Of a DNA stretch of 64,000 bases, positions 1-10,333 are shown piece by piece (positions within the stretch are counted from its first letter, which is position 1; the number at the start of each line of letters is the position of its first letter). The notes beneath the pieces are model-generated. The model was not told the origin of the DNA. It did not search any database and was given only the letters and a program-made list of their open reading frames with translations. The position numbers were made by a program, and so were the translations under genes. Origin of the DNA: Mycobacteriaceae bacterium (GTDB taxonomy: Bacteria; Actinomycetota; Actinomycetes; Mycobacteriales; Mycobacteriaceae); assembly GCA_019749805.1 (NCBI GenBank), contig JAIEPH010000027.1, positions 124,001 through 188,000 on the forward strand, in the 5' to 3' direction.

Positions 1-378
1 GCGGTCGGCCAGCCCGTCGCCGTTGACGTCGAGCAACCGATCGTCGACCCGGCCGTCCGCGTCGACGTCGACCACCGATCCCCCGGAGTGCTCCATGCCG
101 TCGAGCCCGAACCACCTCAACGACCCGGCCCGGTCCAGGCTCACCGCCCAGGTGCCGGTGCCGTCGTCGGTGAAGTACGCCGCGTCGGACGGGTGATCAC
201 GCACCAGCTGATCGGCCACGCCGTCGGCATCCACGTCGGCCATCGCATCGTCGAGCAGACCGTCCCCGTCGAAGTCCAGACCAACGGCGTCGAGTGCGCC
301 GTCACTGTTCAGGTCGATATCGGGGGCAGCGGTCCAGATGGTGGCCGACCCGTCCCCGTCGCCCAGGCAGTACTCCAT
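1..378 (-). CDS. DxDxDG-repeat (EF-hand/calcium-binding-like) protein, partial
   Basis: This gene begins with ATG at 378, 5 bp downstream of the pcnA stop, and runs off the left edge of the window, so 126 N-terminal residues are visible. They contain at least five acidic repeats of the form DLNSDGALD, DFDGDGLLD, DVDADGVAD, DVDADGRVD and DVNGDGLAD. These match the DxDxDG calcium-binding loop of EF-hand, dockerin and thrombospondin type-3 repeats. There is no signal peptide. The position matches M. tuberculosis Rv3906c, which has no established function. Calcium binding is inferred from the loops only. It is probably co-transcribed with pcnA. Confidence 0.8.
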   Translation of the reverse strand, partial: MEYCLGDGDGSATIWTAAPDIDLNSDGALDAVGLDFDGDGLLDDAMADVDADGVADQLVRDHPSDAAYFTDDGTGTWAVSLDRAGSLRWFGLDGMEHSGGSVVDVDADGRVDDRLLDVNGDGLADR

Positions 379-383
379 ACCGA

Positions 384-1874
384 TCAGACGGTGCGGTCGC
401 CTCGCGCGTTCCACCACTTGGTCAATTCCTCGACTGCTTCGTCATGCGACAGCGGGCCGCGGTCGAGTCGGAGCTCCTTGAGATACCGCCACGCCTCGCC
501 GACCTGTGGCCCAGCCGGGATGTCGAGTAGCCGCATGATCTCGTTGCCGTCCAGATCGGGCCGTACCCGCGCCAGATCCTCTTTTGCGGCCAGCTCGGCG
601 ATGCGCGCCTCGAGATCGTCGTAGGCCGCCTGCAGGCGTGCCGCGCGCCGCTTGTTGCGGGTCGTGCAGTCGGCGCGAACCAGCTTGTGCAGCCTCGGCA
701 ACAGCGGGCCGGCGTCGGTGACGTAGCGCCGCACTGCCGAATCGCTCCACCGGCCCGTCCCACTGCCATCCGCGTAGCCGTGGAACCGCAGGTGCAGGTA
801 CACCAGCTGCGAGACGTCCTCGATCATCTGCTTGGAGTACTTCAACGCGCGCATCCGCTTGCGCGCCATCTTGGCGCCCACCACCTCGTGGTGGTGGAAG
901 CTCACCCCGCCGTCTGCCTCGTGCCTGCGCGTGGACGGCTTGCCGATGTCGTGCAGCAGCGCCGCCCACCTCAGCACCAGATCTGGCCCGTCCGATTCCA
1001 GGTCGATCGCCTGACGCAGCACCGTCAACGAATGCCAGTAGACGTCTTTGTGTTGGTGGTGTTCGTCGATCGCCATCCGCATGCCGCCGACCTCCGGCAG
1101 CACGACGTCGCCGAGCCCGGTCTGCACCATCAGGTCAATACCGGCGACCGGGTCCGCGCCCAGCAGCAGCTTGTCCAGTTCGGCGGCCACGCGTTCGGCG
1201 GAGATGCGCTGCAATTGAGGAGCCATCTCGATGAGCGCCTCCACCACCCTCGGCGCCACGGTGAACCCCAGCTGCGACACGAACCGGGCCGCACGCAGCA
1301 TCCGCAGCGGGTCGTCACCGAACGAGATCTCCGGCGCTGCAGGGGTATCCAGAACCTTGGCCTGCACCGACGCCAAGCCGCCGAGGGGATCGTGAAACTC
1401 GCCGGGGCCGTCGGCGGTGATGCGTACGGCCATCGTATTCGACGTGAAATCGCGGCGCACCAGATCGTCCTCGAGGCGGTCGCCGAAGCGCACCTCAGGG
1501 TTGCGAGACACCTGGTCGTAAGTGTCGGCACGGAACGTGGTGATCTCCAGGCGGTCGTCGCCCTTGCCGACGCCGATCGTTCCGAACTCGATGCCGGTGT
1601 CCCATATCGCGTCGGCCCACCCGCGCAGCATCGCCTGCAACTGCTCCGGCCGCGCATCGGTGGTGAAGTCGAGGTCGTTGCCCAGACGCTCCAGCAAGGC
1701 ATCGCGCACACTGCCGCCGACGAGGAAGAGTTCGTGCCCGGCGTCAGCGAACAACCCGCCCAGCTCGCGCAGGACGTTGCCATGCCGGTTCAGCGCAACT
1801 TGCGCCGCGGCAAGCAGTTCAGCATCAGCACCCGATCCGGCCACGTTCGGACACCCTAATAGCAACGGGTCCAT
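384..1874 (-). CDS. pcnA: CCA-adding tRNA nucleotidyltransferase
   Basis: This is a 496-residue class II nucleotidyltransferase that adds or repairs the 3' CCA end of tRNAs, despite the legacy poly(A) polymerase name. The N-terminal half has the GGSVRDALL nucleotide-binding motif and the metal-binding DLDFTTDA acidic motif. The centre has the RRDFT and RMLRAARF helices typical of the family. The C-terminal half is an HD domain with LLHDIGKP and a downstream FHHHE. I start at ATG 1874; a longer open frame upstream has no family similarity. The three tRNA genes in this window do not encode CCA, which fits a need for this enzyme. It is divergent from mutT4, with only 54 bp between the starts. 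Confidence 0.93.
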   Translation of the reverse strand: MDPLLLGCPNVAGSGADAELLAAAQVALNRHGNVLRELGGLFADAGHELFLVGGSVRDALLERLGNDLDFTTDARPEQLQAMLRGWADAIWDTGIEFGTIGVGKGDDRLEITTFRADTYDQVSRNPEVRFGDRLEDDLVRRDFTSNTMAVRITADGPGEFHDPLGGLASVQAKVLDTPAAPEISFGDDPLRMLRAARFVSQLGFTVAPRVVEALIEMAPQLQRISAERVAAELDKLLLGADPVAGIDLMVQTGLGDVVLPEVGGMRMAIDEHHQHKDVYWHSLTVLRQAIDLESDGPDLVLRWAALLHDIGKPSTRRHEADGGVSFHHHEVVGAKMARKRMRALKYSKQMIEDVSQLVYLHLRFHGYADGSGTGRWSDSAVRRYVTDAGPLLPRLHKLVRADCTTRNKRRAARLQAAYDDLEARIAELAAKEDLARVRPDLDGNEIMRLLDIPAGPQVGEAWRYLKELRLDRGPLSHDEAVEELTKWWNARGDRTV

Positions 1875-1928
1875 CACGACCGGTGAGTGTGGCGGGAGCG
1901 ATACTCCGTGGCAGCTACTATCGCTTGG

Positions 1929-2699
1929 GTGTCGGACGGCGAACATGCAAGACCACGACGGCGCCGCGGGCGACGTCGCGGCCGCCGCGCGGCAGGTCCT
2001 CCCGAGTCCGGTCCCCAGCCAGCCGACCACCACAACAACTCGTCGGTCAACGGCGCAAAAGACCAGGTGAACGCCCAGCCCAAGCCGCAGAAGTCACGTC
2101 CGCGCCGACCACCGGACCGATTGCGCACAGTCCACGAGACCTCGGCGGGCGGGCTCGTCATCGACGGCATCGACGGTCCCAAAGACGGCCAAGTAGCCGC
2201 CCTCATCGGGCGTACCGACCGGCGCGGCCGGATGCTCTGGTCGCTGCCGAAAGGCCATATCGAACTCGGTGAGACCGCCGAGCAGACCGCCATTCGCGAG
2301 GTCGCCGAGGAGACCGGCATCCAGGGCAGCGTGCTGGCCGCGCTGGGCAGCATCGACTACTGGTTTGTCACCGAGGGGCGCCGAGTACACAAAACCGTGC
2401 ACCATTACCTGATGCGATTCCTCGAAGGAGAGCTGTCCGACGAGGACCTCGAGGTCAGCGAGGTGGCCTGGGTGCCATTGAAGGAGCTGCCCTCGCGGCT
2501 GGCGTACGCCGACGAACGCCGGCTCGCCGAGGTCGCCGGCGAGCTCATCGACAGATTGCACGCGGACGGGCCCGCCGCGTTGCCGCCGCTGCCACGGACC
2601 TCGCCGCGGCGACGGGCCCAGACGCACTCGCACACCCGCAACCGTCGTCCCGACGATAAGGCAACTCGGCGGACGAACGGCTGCGGCCAAGGGCCGTGA
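1929..2699 (+). CDS. mutT4: Nudix hydrolase MutT4
   Basis: This 256-residue protein has a basic, disordered N-terminus (Arg-rich runs over residues 7–20) followed by a Nudix fold. The Nudix box is complete: GHIELGET followed by REVAEETG, with the catalytic glutamates present. Nudix enzymes cleave nucleoside diphosphates linked to another moiety, often as sanitisers of oxidised nucleotides; the exact substrate here is not shown by the sequence. GTG 1929 is chosen because the protein then begins with an SDGE segment, as in M. tuberculosis Rv3908. Its stop overlaps the GTG of the next gene (GTGA), so the two are translationally coupled. This starts the mutT4–murJ–sigM run. Confidence 0.88.
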   Translation: MSDGEHARPRRRRGRRRGRRAAGPPESGPQPADHHNNSSVNGAKDQVNAQPKPQKSRPRRPPDRLRTVHETSAGGLVIDGIDGPKDGQVAALIGRTDRRGRMLWSLPKGHIELGETAEQTAIREVAEETGIQGSVLAALGSIDYWFVTEGRRVHKTVHHYLMRFLEGELSDEDLEVSEVAWVPLKELPSRLAYADERRLAEVAGELIDRLHADGPAALPPLPRTSPRRRAQTHSHTRNRRPDDKATRRTNGCGQGP

Positions 2700-5101
2700 G
2701 CGCCCCCGCTGGACCCCTGCGCCTGCTCGTCGCGATCGGGCTGCTGGCGTTGTTCTTCGTACCGTTCGCACTCCCCCGTGCCGCCGCCGGTGAACCCGGC
2801 TCGACGCCGTTCCTGACGGTGCGCATCGACCGCGTCACCCCCGAGGTCGTCACCACGACCAGCGAACCCGTCGTGACCGTCGCCGGCACCGTGGAGAACG
2901 TCGGCGACCGTCCCGTGCGCGACGTGATGGTGCGCCTCGAGGACGCCGCGGCCGTCACGTCGTCGGCGGGGCTGCGCACCAACCTCGCAGGCAACGTCGA
3001 TCAGTTCGAGCCCGTGGCCCAATTCGTCACTCTCGCACCAGAATTGGCGCGTGGGGGCGCTGTCCCTTTCACTCTGTCCTACCCGCTGCGGTCCGCGGAG
3101 CAACCGTCGCTCGGCATCGAGCAGCCCGGCGTCTACCCAGTGATGGTCAACGTCAACGGGACCCCCGACTACGGGTCGCCCGCACGCCTCGACGACGCCA
3201 GGTTCCTGCTGCCGGTACTCGGCGTCCCGCCCGACCCGGCCACCGACACCGCCGACGCGCTGACCGCAGTGGTCCCGCCGGACACCTCAAAACCGGTCGG
3301 CCTGACCCTGTTGTGGCCCATCGCCGATCGGCCGCGGCTGGCTGCGGGCGCCCCCGGTGGCACCACACCGATCCGGTTCATCGACGACGACCTCGCGACG
3401 TCCCTGGCACCCGGTGGACGGCTCGATACCCTGCTGTCGGCCGTCGAGTTCGCCACCGGCCCGCAGGTCGATCCCGACGGGAACGTCCGCCTCGCGACGT
3501 GTCTGGCCGTCGACCCCGACCTGCTCGTCACCGTCAACGCCATGACGGGAGGCTACGTCGTCAACGATGGTCCCGACGCCGGGCCGGGCACCCCGACGCG
3601 CCCCGGCGCCGGCCAGGACGCCGCCGTGGCCTGGCTCAACCGGCTCCGCGGCATCGCGCAGCGCATGTGCGTCGTATCGACCACCTACGCGCAGGCCGAC
3701 CTCGACGCGCTGCACCGGGTCGATGATCCCGGACTGTCCACCATCGCGGTGAAGTCCGCGGGCGACATCGTCGATCAGATCCTCGGGATCGCGTCGGTCC
3801 GAGGCGCCAGCCTCATCGGCGACGGACCCCTCACCAGGCCGGCGGTGCAGCTGCTGTCCGCGTTGGGCCCACGCCCGCAGGGCAGCGGAGAGCAGACCGT
3901 CGCGATCGGCGCCGCCGAGGTCGCGGCATCGGATTCCGACGGCGCGAACGGCGCCGCGCCAGAACCCGCCGAACTGCGGCCGGTGCGATACGCGCCGAAC
4001 GTAGTCGCGGCGCCGTTCGACCCCGCGGTGGGCGCCGCGCTGGCCGGGGCGGGCGCCGAACCGGTCGCACCGTCGTACCTCGACCCTTCGCTGGACGTCC
4101 CCCTGCACCACGGCTCGGAAGTGGCCCGCAGACAAGACGCCGTCGGCGCGATGATGTGGCGAGCACTGCAGCCCGACATCGAGCCGCGCACCGAGATCCT
4201 GATGCCACCGATGGCGTGGAGCCCACAGCCGGCGGACGCGCAGGCGATCCTCACCGCGGCGGCCACCATGATCAACGCCGGGATGGCGCGGCCGCGCCCG
4301 CTGACCCAGGTGATCACCGACGGCAATGCAGTACCCCCGCAGCGCATCGCGCCGCTTCCCGAAACCAACCTCGGGGACCCGCGCGGGCGGTTCGACGACG
4401 CCGTGGTGTCCGGCATCGCAGCGGTGACGGCCCGGCTGTGGGGTCTGACGACCGCACTGACCACCGACGAACGCACGGGCCTCACCGGCTACGGCTACAC
4501 GGCACCGCTGCGCGAGGACTCGCTGCGCGCGCTGAGCCAGTCAGTGCGGCCGGATGCGCGTAACGGCCTTGCGCAGCAACGGCTTACGACGGTGAGCCGC
4601 ACAGTCGAAGACCTGTTCAACGCTGTCACCATCGTCAACCCCGGCGGCTCCTACACGCTGGCGACCGAACGCAGCCCCCTCCCGCTTGCCGTCCGCAACA
4701 ACCTTCCCGTGCCGATCCGGGTGCGGTTGGATGTCGAGGCGCCGCCGGGCATGACCGTGACCGACATCGGCGAGATCGTGGCGCCGCCCGGCTTCCTGCC
4801 GCTCAAGGTTCCGATCGAGGTGCACTTCACCCAGCGCGTCGCCGTCGACGTGGGACTGCGCACCGCCGACGGTCTACCGCTCGGCGAACCCGTGCGACTT
4901 TCAGTGCACTCCAACGCGTACGGCAAGGTGCTGTTCTTCATCACGCTGACCGGCGGGGCGATCCTCGCGCTGCTGGTCGGCAGACGGCTCTGGCACCGAT
5001 TCCGCGGCCAGCCCGACCGCGCCGACCTCGACAGACCCGATCCCCTCGAGGTCGCGATGCGCTTCGACGAAGACACGGTTGCTCAGACCGGGGAGAAATG
5101 A
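2696..5101 (+). CDS. Secreted/membrane-anchored conserved protein (Rv3909-like, DUF6049)
   Basis: This 801-residue protein has an N-terminal signal sequence (hydrophobic residues 9–28 ending near AAAGEP). A long extracytoplasmic region follows, whose start resembles an Ig-like or CARDB-like beta domain ([10 protein letters not shown]). A single membrane helix near residue 743 ([17 protein letters not shown]) comes next, then a short basic and acidic cytoplasmic tail. It corresponds in position and length to Rv3909 (802 residues). It overlaps mutT4 and murJ by 4 bp on each side, so it is translated in one operon with the lipid II flippase. A role in envelope assembly is inferred from context only. 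Confidence 0.85.
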   Translation: MSAPAGPLRLLVAIGLLALFFVPFALPRAAAGEPGSTPFLTVRIDRVTPEVVTTTSEPVVTVAGTVENVGDRPVRDVMVRLEDAAAVTSSAGLRTNLAGNVDQFEPVAQFVTLAPELARGGAVPFTLSYPLRSAEQPSLGIEQPGVYPVMVNVNGTPDYGSPARLDDARFLLPVLGVPPDPATDTADALTAVVPPDTSKPVGLTLLWPIADRPRLAAGAPGGTTPIRFIDDDLATSLAPGGRLDTLLSAVEFATGPQVDPDGNVRLATCLAVDPDLLVTVNAMTGGYVVNDGPDAGPGTPTRPGAGQDAAVAWLNRLRGIAQRMCVVSTTYAQADLDALHRVDDPGLSTIAVKSAGDIVDQILGIASVRGASLIGDGPLTRPAVQLLSALGPRPQGSGEQTVAIGAAEVAASDSDGANGAAPEPAELRPVRYAPNVVAAPFDPAVGAALAGAGAEPVAPSYLDPSLDVPLHHGSEVARRQDAVGAMMWRALQPDIEPRTEILMPPMAWSPQPADAQAILTAAATMINAGMARPRPLTQVITDGNAVPPQRIAPLPETNLGDPRGRFDDAVVSGIAAVTARLWGLTTALTTDERTGLTGYGYTAPLREDSLRALSQSVRPDARNGLAQQRLTTVSRTVEDLFNAVTIVNPGGSYTLATERSPLPLAVRNNLPVPIRVRLDVEAPPGMTVTDIGEIVAPPGFLPLKVPIEVHFTQRVAVDVGLRTADGLPLGEPVRLSVHSNAYGKVLFFITLTGGAILALLVGRRLWHRFRGQPDRADLDRPDPLEVAMRFDEDTVAQTGEK

Positions 5102-8100
5102 GTACCGTCCCCGGCTCTCCCCCGACACCACCATCCCGAACCGGGCCGCCGCGGCCGGTCGGCGCCCGCAAGCCGGTGCCCGGTTCCCCACCGCCGCCAC
5201 CACGCAGGGGTTCGGCCCCACCGCCACGGCTGCCCCGCGGCCCCGCACCCAGGCGCCGCGCCGGACACCCCGAATTGTCGGACGCCGCGGTCGTTTCGCG
5301 CTCGTGGGGCATGGCATTCGCGACACTGATCAGTCGGCTCACCGGGTTCGCCCGCATCGTGCTGATCGCCACCATCCTCGGCGCCGCGCTGTCCAGTGCG
5401 TTCTCGGTGGCCTATCAACTTCCGAACCTCATCGCCGCGCTGGTGCTGGAGGCGACGTTCACCGCGATCTTCGTGCCCGTGCTCGCCCGCGCCGAACGCG
5501 ACGACCCCGACGGCGGTACGGCGTTCGTGCGCCGGCTGGTCACCCTGGCGACCACGCTGCTGCTGCTCACCACCGCGCTGGCCATCGTGTCGGCGCCGCT
5601 GCTGGTCGAGCTGATGCTCGGCGCCGACCCTCTGGTGAACCGCGACCTCACCAAGGCGTTCGCATATCTGCTGCTGCCGCAGGTGCTGTTCTACGGGCTT
5701 TCCTCGGTGTTCATGGCGATCCTCAACACCCGCAACGTGTTCGGGCCGCCCGCCTGGGCTCCGGTGTGCAACAACGTCGTCGCGATTGCCACGCTTGGCC
5801 TCTATCTCGTTGTGCCCGGCGAGCTTTCGGTAGATCCGGTCCAGATGGGCAACGCGAAACTGCTTGTCCTCGGCATCGGCATGACGCTGGGGACGGTGAC
5901 GCAGGTGATGGTGCTGCTCGCCGCGTTGCGGCGCGAGCGGGTCAGCCTGCGTCCGTTGTGGGGCATCGATGACCGGTTGAAGCAGTTCGGGGCGATGGCG
6001 TCGGCGATGGTGCTCTACGTGCTGATCAGTCAGATCGGCCTGATTGTCGGCAACCGAATCGCCAGTGGCGCTGCGGCTTCCGGCCCGGCGATCTACAACT
6101 ACACCTGGCTCGTCCTGATGCTGCCGTTCGGCATGATCGGGGTGACGGTGTTGACGGTGGTGATGCCGCGGCTGAGCCGCAACGCCGCGGCCAACGACAA
6201 TCCGGCGGTGCTGGCCGACTTGTCGTTGGCCACCCGGTTGACGATGATCACGCTCATCCCGATCGTGGCGATGATGACGGTCGGCGGTCCGGCCATCGGC
6301 AGCGCGCTATTCGCCTACGGGAACTTCGGCGATGTCGACGCGGGCTACCTCGGCATGGCGATCACGCTGTCGGCGTTCACGTTGATCCCGTATGCCCTGG
6401 TACTGCTTCAGCTTCGAGTGTTCTACGCCCGGGAGCAGCCGTGGACGCCGATCGTGCTGATCGTCGTGATCACAGTCGTCAAGATCGCGGCGTCGGTGGC
6501 CGCACCGCACCTCACCGACGATCCGGACCTGGTCGCCGGCTATCTCGGCCTGGCCAACGGGCTGGGGTTCCTCGTCGGCGCGATAGTCGGCTACTTCCTG
6601 CTGCGCGCGAACCTCAACCCACCCGGTGGACGGCTCATCGGCCTGCAGGTGGTCCGCACCATCCTCGTCACGATCTTCGCGTCGCTGATCGCCGGTCTGA
6701 TCGCCCACGTCGTCGACCAACTGTTCGGGCTAGAGTCGCTGACCACCAACTGGGGTGGCGCCGGGTCGTTGCTGCGGCTGCTGGTGCTCGGCCTGATCAT
6801 GACGCCGACGATCGCCGGGGTGCTTCTCGCCGCGAAGGTGCCCGAAGCAGAGGCGGCCCTCGGTGCGGTGCTGGGCCGCCTGGGCCGCCCCAGACCCGTG
6901 CCCGAGACACTGGGCCCACGCCCGGAGGGCAGGGGAGGGAGGGTGGCCTCACCACCGAGAATGCTGCCCGACCAGCCTCCGCCGGGCACTCCCCTCACGT
7001 ACGCTCGTCAGAGGAATTCGTCCGCGTCAATACGACGCCCGGCACCGCCGGCCGTAACGCGCGAACCCTCGGGGGAGGTTGTCAGGGATGGAATGGGGAA
7101 AGGACCAGCGGTGAGCAACGAACCCGCAGGCGGCTCCGCGCCCGACAACACCACCACGGCGAAGATTCCGGTACCGCCCCCCTCGAGCGACCGCGAATCC
7201 CCGGTGTCCGCCGACGACTTCCAGCCCGACGTGCCGACTCCTGATGTCCCCGCCGCCCCGTCGCCCGCCGATTTCAAGGCGACCGTGCAGGAGCCCGTCG
7301 ACTTCGGCGCAACGGCCCGCCTCTCAACTGCGGAACCCAACGGCACCGCGCCAATCCCGGCATCCGGCCGGCCGCCGTCGGACTACGGCGGCGATCCGAC
7401 TCGTGAATCGCTGCCCTTCGACGTGCCGCGCGAGCCGGCGATCGAGGCGGCGACGTCTGATGAGGATGTCCATCTGATCCCCGGCGCGGTCATCGGCGGC
7501 GGCCGGTACCGGCTGCTCGTCTTCCACGGCGGACCCCCGACGCTGCAGTTCTGGCAGGCGCTGGACACCGCGCTCGATCGCCAGGTGGCGCTGACATTCG
7601 TCGACCCGGACGCGACGCTGCCCGACGACCAGCTGCAGAAGATCCTGGCCGCCACCCTCAAACTGAGCCGCTTGGACATGCCCGGTGTCGCCCGGGTGCT
7701 CGACGTGGCGAACACCGGCTCCGGTGGTCTGGTGGTTTCGGAATGGATCCGGGGCGGGTCCCTGGCCGAGGTGGCCGAGACGTCGCCTTCCCCGATTGGT
7801 GGCGCGCGGGCGATTCAATCCCTGGCGGCCGCCGCTGAGGCGGCGCACCGCGCGGGTGTGGCGATGTCGATCGATCACCCAAGCCGCGTACGGGTGAGCA
7901 TCGAAGGCGACGTCGCGCTGGCGTTTCCAGCGACGCTGCCCGATGCCACCCCGGAAGATGACATCCGCGGTATCGGCGCGGCGCTGTACGCGCTGTTGAT
8001 CAACAAATGGCCCTTGCCCGAGACGGGTGTGCGCAGCGGTTTGGCATCCGCCGAACTCGATCCCGCGGGCCAGCCGGTCGAACCGCGCTCGGTCGACCGT

Positions 8101-8940
8101 CAGATCCCATTCCAGATCTCAGCGGCGGCGGCCCGCGCGGTGCAGGAGGGCGGCGGGATTCGTAGTGCGCCGACGCTACTGAACCTGCTCCAGCAGGCCA
8201 CCGCGGTCGCCGATCGCACCGAGCTCATCGAGCCCGTCGACGAACCGGTCGCTGCGCCGGCGCCGCAACGGTTCCGCGAGCGAGACCCCGAGGATCCCGA
8301 CGCGCAAGCCCGCCGCCGCAAGGCTCTGCTGATCGGGCTCAGCGTCGGCGGCGCGATCATCATCGTCGCGCTGGTCGTGCTGGGCACCGTGCTCACCCGG
8401 ATCTTTGGCGACGTCGGCGATGGACTCGGCGGTGACGAACTTGGGCTCAATGCGCCGGGTACGTCGGAGGCCGGCGACGGTGGTGCCGGGGAAACCGTGA
8501 AACCCGTTTCGGCAACGGTCTTTTCGCCCGAGGGCGAGGCGGACGCACCCGCCGAGGCCCGCCTCGCGATCGACGGCAACCCGACGACCGTGTGGCCGAT
8601 CGACACCTACACCGACCCGGTGCCGTTCCCGAACTTCAAGAACGGTGTAGGGCTCATCCTGCAACTGCCCGAGCCCACCAAGATCGGCGAGGTCGACATC
8701 GACCTCAACAGCACGGGCACGGCCGTGGAGATTCGGTCGGCGCAGTCGCAGACACCCGCCTCGCTGGCCGACACGACCGTGCTCAAATCGGCCACCTCGC
8801 TGCAGCCCGGTCAGAACACCATCAACCTCGACAACGCCGAGCCGACGTCCTACCTGTTGGTCTGGGTGTCGACCCTGGGCACCGTCGACGGCGAGAACCG
8901 TTCGGACATCGCGGAGATCACCCTCAAGGCGGCGGGGTAA
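5098..8940 (+). CDS. murJ: Lipid II flippase MurJ (MviN) fused to a pseudokinase domain
   Basis: This is a 1280-residue protein. After a proline-rich head (residues 1–55), about 14 membrane helices form the MurJ/MviN flippase, which moves lipid II across the membrane. A disordered linker (about residues 590–790) leads to a kinase-like domain beginning VIGGGRYRLLVFHGG. That domain lacks the ATP-binding lysine (VALTFVD), the HRD loop and the DFG motif, so it is a pseudokinase. One further membrane helix (IGLSVGGAIIIVALVVLGTV) and a C-terminal extracytoplasmic beta domain follow. In M. tuberculosis the pseudokinase is phosphorylated by PknB and recruits FhaA, whose gene is also in this window. 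The ATG overlaps the preceding stop (ATGA). Confidence 0.95.
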   Translation: MSTVPGSPPTPPSRTGPPRPVGARKPVPGSPPPPPRRGSAPPPRLPRGPAPRRRAGHPELSDAAVVSRSWGMAFATLISRLTGFARIVLIATILGAALSSAFSVAYQLPNLIAALVLEATFTAIFVPVLARAERDDPDGGTAFVRRLVTLATTLLLLTTALAIVSAPLLVELMLGADPLVNRDLTKAFAYLLLPQVLFYGLSSVFMAILNTRNVFGPPAWAPVCNNVVAIATLGLYLVVPGELSVDPVQMGNAKLLVLGIGMTLGTVTQVMVLLAALRRERVSLRPLWGIDDRLKQFGAMASAMVLYVLISQIGLIVGNRIASGAAASGPAIYNYTWLVLMLPFGMIGVTVLTVVMPRLSRNAAANDNPAVLADLSLATRLTMITLIPIVAMMTVGGPAIGSALFAYGNFGDVDAGYLGMAITLSAFTLIPYALVLLQLRVFYAREQPWTPIVLIVVITVVKIAASVAAPHLTDDPDLVAGYLGLANGLGFLVGAIVGYFLLRANLNPPGGRLIGLQVVRTILVTIFASLIAGLIAHVVDQLFGLESLTTNWGGAGSLLRLLVLGLIMTPTIAGVLLAAKVPEAEAALGAVLGRLGRPRPVPETLGPRPEGRGGRVASPPRMLPDQPPPGTPLTYARQRNSSASIRRPAPPAVTREPSGEVVRDGMGKGPAVSNEPAGGSAPDNTTTAKIPVPPPSSDRESPVSADDFQPDVPTPDVPAAPSPADFKATVQEPVDFGATARLSTAEPNGTAPIPASGRPPSDYGGDPTRESLPFDVPREPAIEAATSDEDVHLIPGAVIGGGRYRLLVFHGGPPTLQFWQALDTALDRQVALTFVDPDATLPDDQLQKILAATLKLSRLDMPGVARVLDVANTGSGGLVVSEWIRGGSLAEVAETSPSPIGGARAIQSLAAAAEAAHRAGVAMSIDHPSRVRVSIEGDVALAFPATLPDATPEDDIRGIGAALYALLINKWPLPETGVRSGLASAELDPAGQPVEPRSVDRQIPFQISAAAARAVQEGGGIRSAPTLLNLLQQATAVADRTELIEPVDEPVAAPAPQRFRERDPEDPDAQARRRKALLIGLSVGGAIIIVALVVLGTVLTRIFGDVGDGLGGDELGLNAPGTSEAGDGGAGETVKPVSATVFSPEGEADAPAEARLAIDGNPTTVWPIDTYTDPVPFPNFKNGVGLILQLPEPTKIGEVDIDLNSTGTAVEIRSAQSQTPASLADTTVLKSATSLQPGQNTINLDNAEPTSYLLVWVSTLGTVDGENRSDIAEITLKAAG

Positions 8941-9006
8941 CCGAGCTATCCCCAGCCCGGCAAAGATGTGTCGGAAGGGCCCCTACGGGCCGTTTAGTGT
9001 TCGGCT

Positions 9007-9606
9007 GTGGGGACCTTCGGCGAACAGGAACGCACCGATGCAGAGTTGCTCGCCGCGCACGTCGCGGGCGAGCAATACGCGTTCGAGGAACTGTTCCGCC
9101 GCCATCACCGCCAGCTGTACCGGCTCGCCCAGCTGACCAGCCGCAACCCGGACGACGCCGCCGACGCGTTGCAGGACGCGATGCTGTCGGCGCACCGCAC
9201 CGCTCCGGCCTTCCGCCACGACGCCGCCGTCAGCAGTTGGCTGTATCGCATCGTGGTCAACGCCTGCTTGGATCGGTTGCGCCGCAGCAAGACCCGCCCG
9301 ACCACCACACTGCTCGACGACACCTGCCACGCCGGAGATCCCATGCCGCACGTGGACACTGCGATCGTGGTCGAGCGCGCGCTGATGCGGCTGCCCGTCG
9401 AACAACGCGCGGCCGTGGTTGCGGTCGACATGCAGGGCTACTCCGTGGTCGAGACCGCTCGGATGCTCGGTGTCGCCGAGGGGACCGTGAAGAGCCGCTG
9501 TTCGCGCGCTCGGCGCAAGCTCGCCGAGACGCTGGACTACTTCGCGCTCGATGGAACCGCAGCGGCCTCGTCGTCGTCTAATCCCCCGGTGATGGAGACT
9601 GGCTGA
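9007..9606 (+). CDS. sigM: ECF RNA polymerase sigma factor SigM
   Basis: This 199-residue ECF sigma factor has region 2 (YAFEELFRRHHRQLYRLA through DALQDAMLSAHR), with the WLYRIVVNACLDRLRR segment contacting the -10. Region 4 has a helix-turn-helix around GYSVVETARMLGVAEGTVKSRCSRAR that reads the -35. GTG 9007 is the first possible start because an in-frame TAG lies at 8995. The family in mycobacteria controls secreted and ESX-related genes. The anti-sigma gene follows after 27 bp, the usual arrangement for membrane-held ECF factors. Region 1.1 is absent, as expected. Confidence 0.93.
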   Translation: MGTFGEQERTDAELLAAHVAGEQYAFEELFRRHHRQLYRLAQLTSRNPDDAADALQDAMLSAHRTAPAFRHDAAVSSWLYRIVVNACLDRLRRSKTRPTTTLLDDTCHAGDPMPHVDTAIVVERALMRLPVEQRAAVVAVDMQGYSVVETARMLGVAEGTVKSRCSRARRKLAETLDYFALDGTAAASSSSNPPVMETG

Positions 9607-9633
9607 CGTCAGGGCAACCGGCGGGAGCACGCG

Positions 9634-10242
9634 ATGGACAACGGCACCGAGGACGACCTCGATCCCGCGGTGGTCGAGCGTGTCCGTCGCGATCTTGCCG
9701 AGCTGGGGTCGGATGAAGCCTCGGCGCCCGCCGTCCCGCCGGAGGTGACCGAGGGCGTCCTCACCGCCCTGCGCGCCCAACCCGCCCATACGGTCGCGCG
9801 GCCGCCGCTGCGGCGTCTGCAGGTCATCGGGCTCGTCGTCGGCCTCGGCGCCGCGGTGACCGCCGTCATCGTCGGCGCCGTGATGTTGAACCGCACCGAC
9901 CCACCCGCGTTTCCCGCCGGGCCGACCGCCAAGATGATCACCGCCGACCGGCCCAGCGCCATCCCGCTGCCTCACCCGCAGATCATCGAGCTGCTGTCAC
10001 GGACCCCGGACTACGGACCGCTGTCCGACCCTGGGCGCCGCGGCTCCTGCCTCGGGGGACTGGGCTATCCCGCGGGGACGACGGTGCTGGGCGCCCGGCC
10101 ACTGGACATGCGGGGGCAGCCCGGGGTGCTGCTGCTGCTTCCCGGCGATTCACCCGACGACGTCGTGGCCGTCGTGGTCGAGCCGGGTTGCAGCGGGGCT
10201 CACACCGGCCTGTTGGCGAAGTCCTTGGTCAGTCGGACGTAA
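9634..10242 (+). CDS. rsmA: Membrane anti-sigma-M factor
   Basis: This is a 202-residue single-pass protein directly after sigM. Residues 1–66 are cytoplasmic and acidic to mixed. The helix LQVIGLVVGLGAAVTAVIVGAVML (about 67–90) spans the membrane, and the rest is extracytoplasmic with two cysteines (about 140 and 190). M. tuberculosis Rv3912 holds SigM inactive and is cleaved by the intramembrane protease Rip1; this gene occupies the same place. No ZAS zinc motif is visible. The symbol rsmA means regulator of sigma M and should not be confused with the rRNA methylase. Confidence 0.85.
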   Translation: MDNGTEDDLDPAVVERVRRDLAELGSDEASAPAVPPEVTEGVLTALRAQPAHTVARPPLRRLQVIGLVVGLGAAVTAVIVGAVMLNRTDPPAFPAGPTAKMITADRPSAIPLPHPQIIELLSRTPDYGPLSDPGRRGSCLGGLGYPAGTTVLGARPLDMRGQPGVLLLLPGDSPDDVVAVVVEPGCSGAHTGLLAKSLVSRT

Positions 10243-10333
10243 TCTGTCCACCAGACCGGGCGGGAACACCCACGCCTAGGCTGGTGTTACCACCCGTGCC
10301 GGTAGCGAATCGGCAGAAAGGCGAAAAGCGCTC

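Noticed and set aside
687..1859. 390-residue plus-strand frame opposite pcnA
   Set aside because: It is the antisense shadow of a gene with clear family motifs. High GC keeps the complementary frame open, and its composition (His/Arg/Gln-rich) is not protein-like.
8973..8994. GGAA…CGTT resembling an autoregulated ECF promoter before sigM
   Set aside because: The spacing is 14 bases, shorter than the 16–17 expected after GGAAC, and the fifth base is not C.
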